Shown one piece after another: positions 22,734 to 23,542 of a DNA stretch of 23,542 bases (its first letter is position 1; every line of letters begins with the position of its first letter). Below the pieces are notes generated by a model, which saw only the letters and a list, made by a program, of their open reading frames with translations, was not told the origin of the DNA and made no database searches. The DNA is from Bacteroidota bacterium. Its GTDB lineage: Bacteria; Bacteroidota; Bacteroidia; Bacteroidales; UBA10428. The stretch is taken from the NCBI GenBank assembly GCA_029268165.1, contig JAJUGM010000005.1, positions 1 to 23,542 on the forward strand. Direction: 5' to 3'. Position numbers and translations under genes: made by a program.

Positions 22734-23507
22734 ATGAACAGAATAAATCAGCTTTTTCATTCAAAGAATAAGTATCGGCTTTCCGTTTATTTTACGGCCG
22801 GTTTCCCTGAAATTAATGCTACGGTGCCAATAATTAAAACATTGGCAAAGTGCGGGGTTTCTATGATTGAGATCGGTATACCCTTTTCTGATTCACTGGC
22901 TGATGGGCCCGTAATACAAAAAAGTAATGATAAAGCACTTAAGAACGGTATGAGCCTTAAACTGCTGTTTCAGCAACTGTCAGACATAAGGAAAGAAGTG
23001 GATATACCATTACTGATGATGGGGTCAATAAATCCGGTTATGCAATATGGTATTGAACAGTTTTGCATGCGTTGCAGGGATATTGGTATTGACGGGGTTA
23101 TTTTACCCGATTTACCTTTTGATTTCTATTTGCAGGAGTATCAAAAGCTCTTTGACCAAAATAACCTGCATGTAATTTTCTTAATATCACCGCAAACCAG
23201 CAATGAAAGAGTAAGACAAATAGATGAAGCCAGCAGAGGATTTATCTATATGGTGTCAGCCTCCTCCACAACAGGCATAAAAGAAGGATTTTCTGCAACC
23301 CAGATTGATTATTTCAGGCGCATTCAGTCAATGAATTTAAAAAGTCCAAGAATGATAGGATTTGGAATATCCTCCCGAGAAACATTTATGCAGGCATGCG
23401 AATATTCAAACGGGGCTATTATAGGAAGTGCTTTTATTAAGGCACTTGAAGGCAATGGTTCTTTGTCAGAACGCATCACTGGGTTTTGCAGGACATTTAT
23501 TTCCTGA
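22734..23507 (+). CDS. trpA: Tryptophan synthase alpha chain
   Basis: 257 residues, TIM barrel. It splits indole-3-glycerol phosphate and channels indole to TrpB. Catalytic Glu46 and Asp57 are in EIGIPFSDSLADGPVIQ, equivalent to Glu49 and Asp60 of Salmonella/E. coli TrpA. Other words: LSVYFTAGFPE (16-26), GVILPDLPF, VIFLISPQTSNERV, FIYMVSASSTTG, IGFGISSRETF and GAIIGSAF. It follows trpB after 81 nt, the widest gap in the operon; that gap is A/T-rich and shows no clear promoter or hairpin. The last 35 nt of the window after the stop hold no recognisable feature, so the operon end or a further gene lies outside. Confidence 0.96.
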   Translation: MNRINQLFHSKNKYRLSVYFTAGFPEINATVPIIKTLAKCGVSMIEIGIPFSDSLADGPVIQKSNDKALKNGMSLKLLFQQLSDIRKEVDIPLLMMGSINPVMQYGIEQFCMRCRDIGIDGVILPDLPFDFYLQEYQKLFDQNNLHVIFLISPQTSNERVRQIDEASRGFIYMVSASSTTGIKEGFSATQIDYFRRIQSMNLKSPRMIGFGISSRETFMQACEYSNGAIIGSAFIKALEGNGSLSERITGFCRTFIS

Positions 23508-23542
23508 CAAGCATACAAAACAGAAGGAATTTCATTGGCTTT

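Overview
The window is about 23.5 kb of AT-rich chromosomal DNA from a member of the Bacteroidota, probably an environmental Bacteroidales-like or Cytophaga/Flavobacteria-like lineage. Three things point there. Several promoters match the phylum's TTTG / TAnnTTTG consensus rather than the sigma-70 type. There is a family of TPR + PD40-propeller (+ OmpA) periplasmic proteins of the PorE type. The tig-clpP-clpX and trpEGDCFBA clusters have typical Bacteroidota sequence features. The genus cannot be named from sequence reading alone.

Layout. (1) 1-2.65 kb: the 3' part of a TPR protein, then an unusual envelope glycosyltransferase in which a GT2 domain is fused to a polyprenyl-phosphate sugar-transferase scaffold that lacks its catalytic core. 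(2) 2.76-11.47 kb: four tandem paralogues with a shared N-terminal TPR + PD40 module but four different C-termini: an inner-membrane tail anchor preceded by six ~66-residue helical repeats; an insert domain plus OmpA; a linker plus OmpA; and nothing. They appear to place one recognition module at different depths of the envelope. (3) 11.5-13.0 kb: a GNAT acetyltransferase and a convergent secreted beta-propeller protein. (4) 13.08-16.8 kb: a tRNA-Leu(UAG) with a structured leader, then trigger factor, clpP and clpX, the protein folding and degradation cluster. (5) 16.8-23.5 kb: a complete tryptophan operon, trpE-G-D-C-F-B-A, behind one strong promoter and a ribosome-mediated attenuator whose 19-residue leader peptide has four consecutive Trp codons.

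The trp genes encode every step from chorismate to tryptophan. The leader offers three mutually exclusive pairings (a leader hairpin, an antiterminator and a terminator) that explain Trp-responsive control. The most novel items are the PD40 paralogue array with its repeat domain, the catalytically gutted sugar-transferase fusion, the trp attenuator, and the unexplained structured or repeated DNA around the tRNA and upstream of tig. No mobile element, CRISPR array or phage gene was seen, and no gene-free stretch in the window exceeds about 300 bases apart from the tRNA-containing interval 13000-13441, which is described feature by feature.
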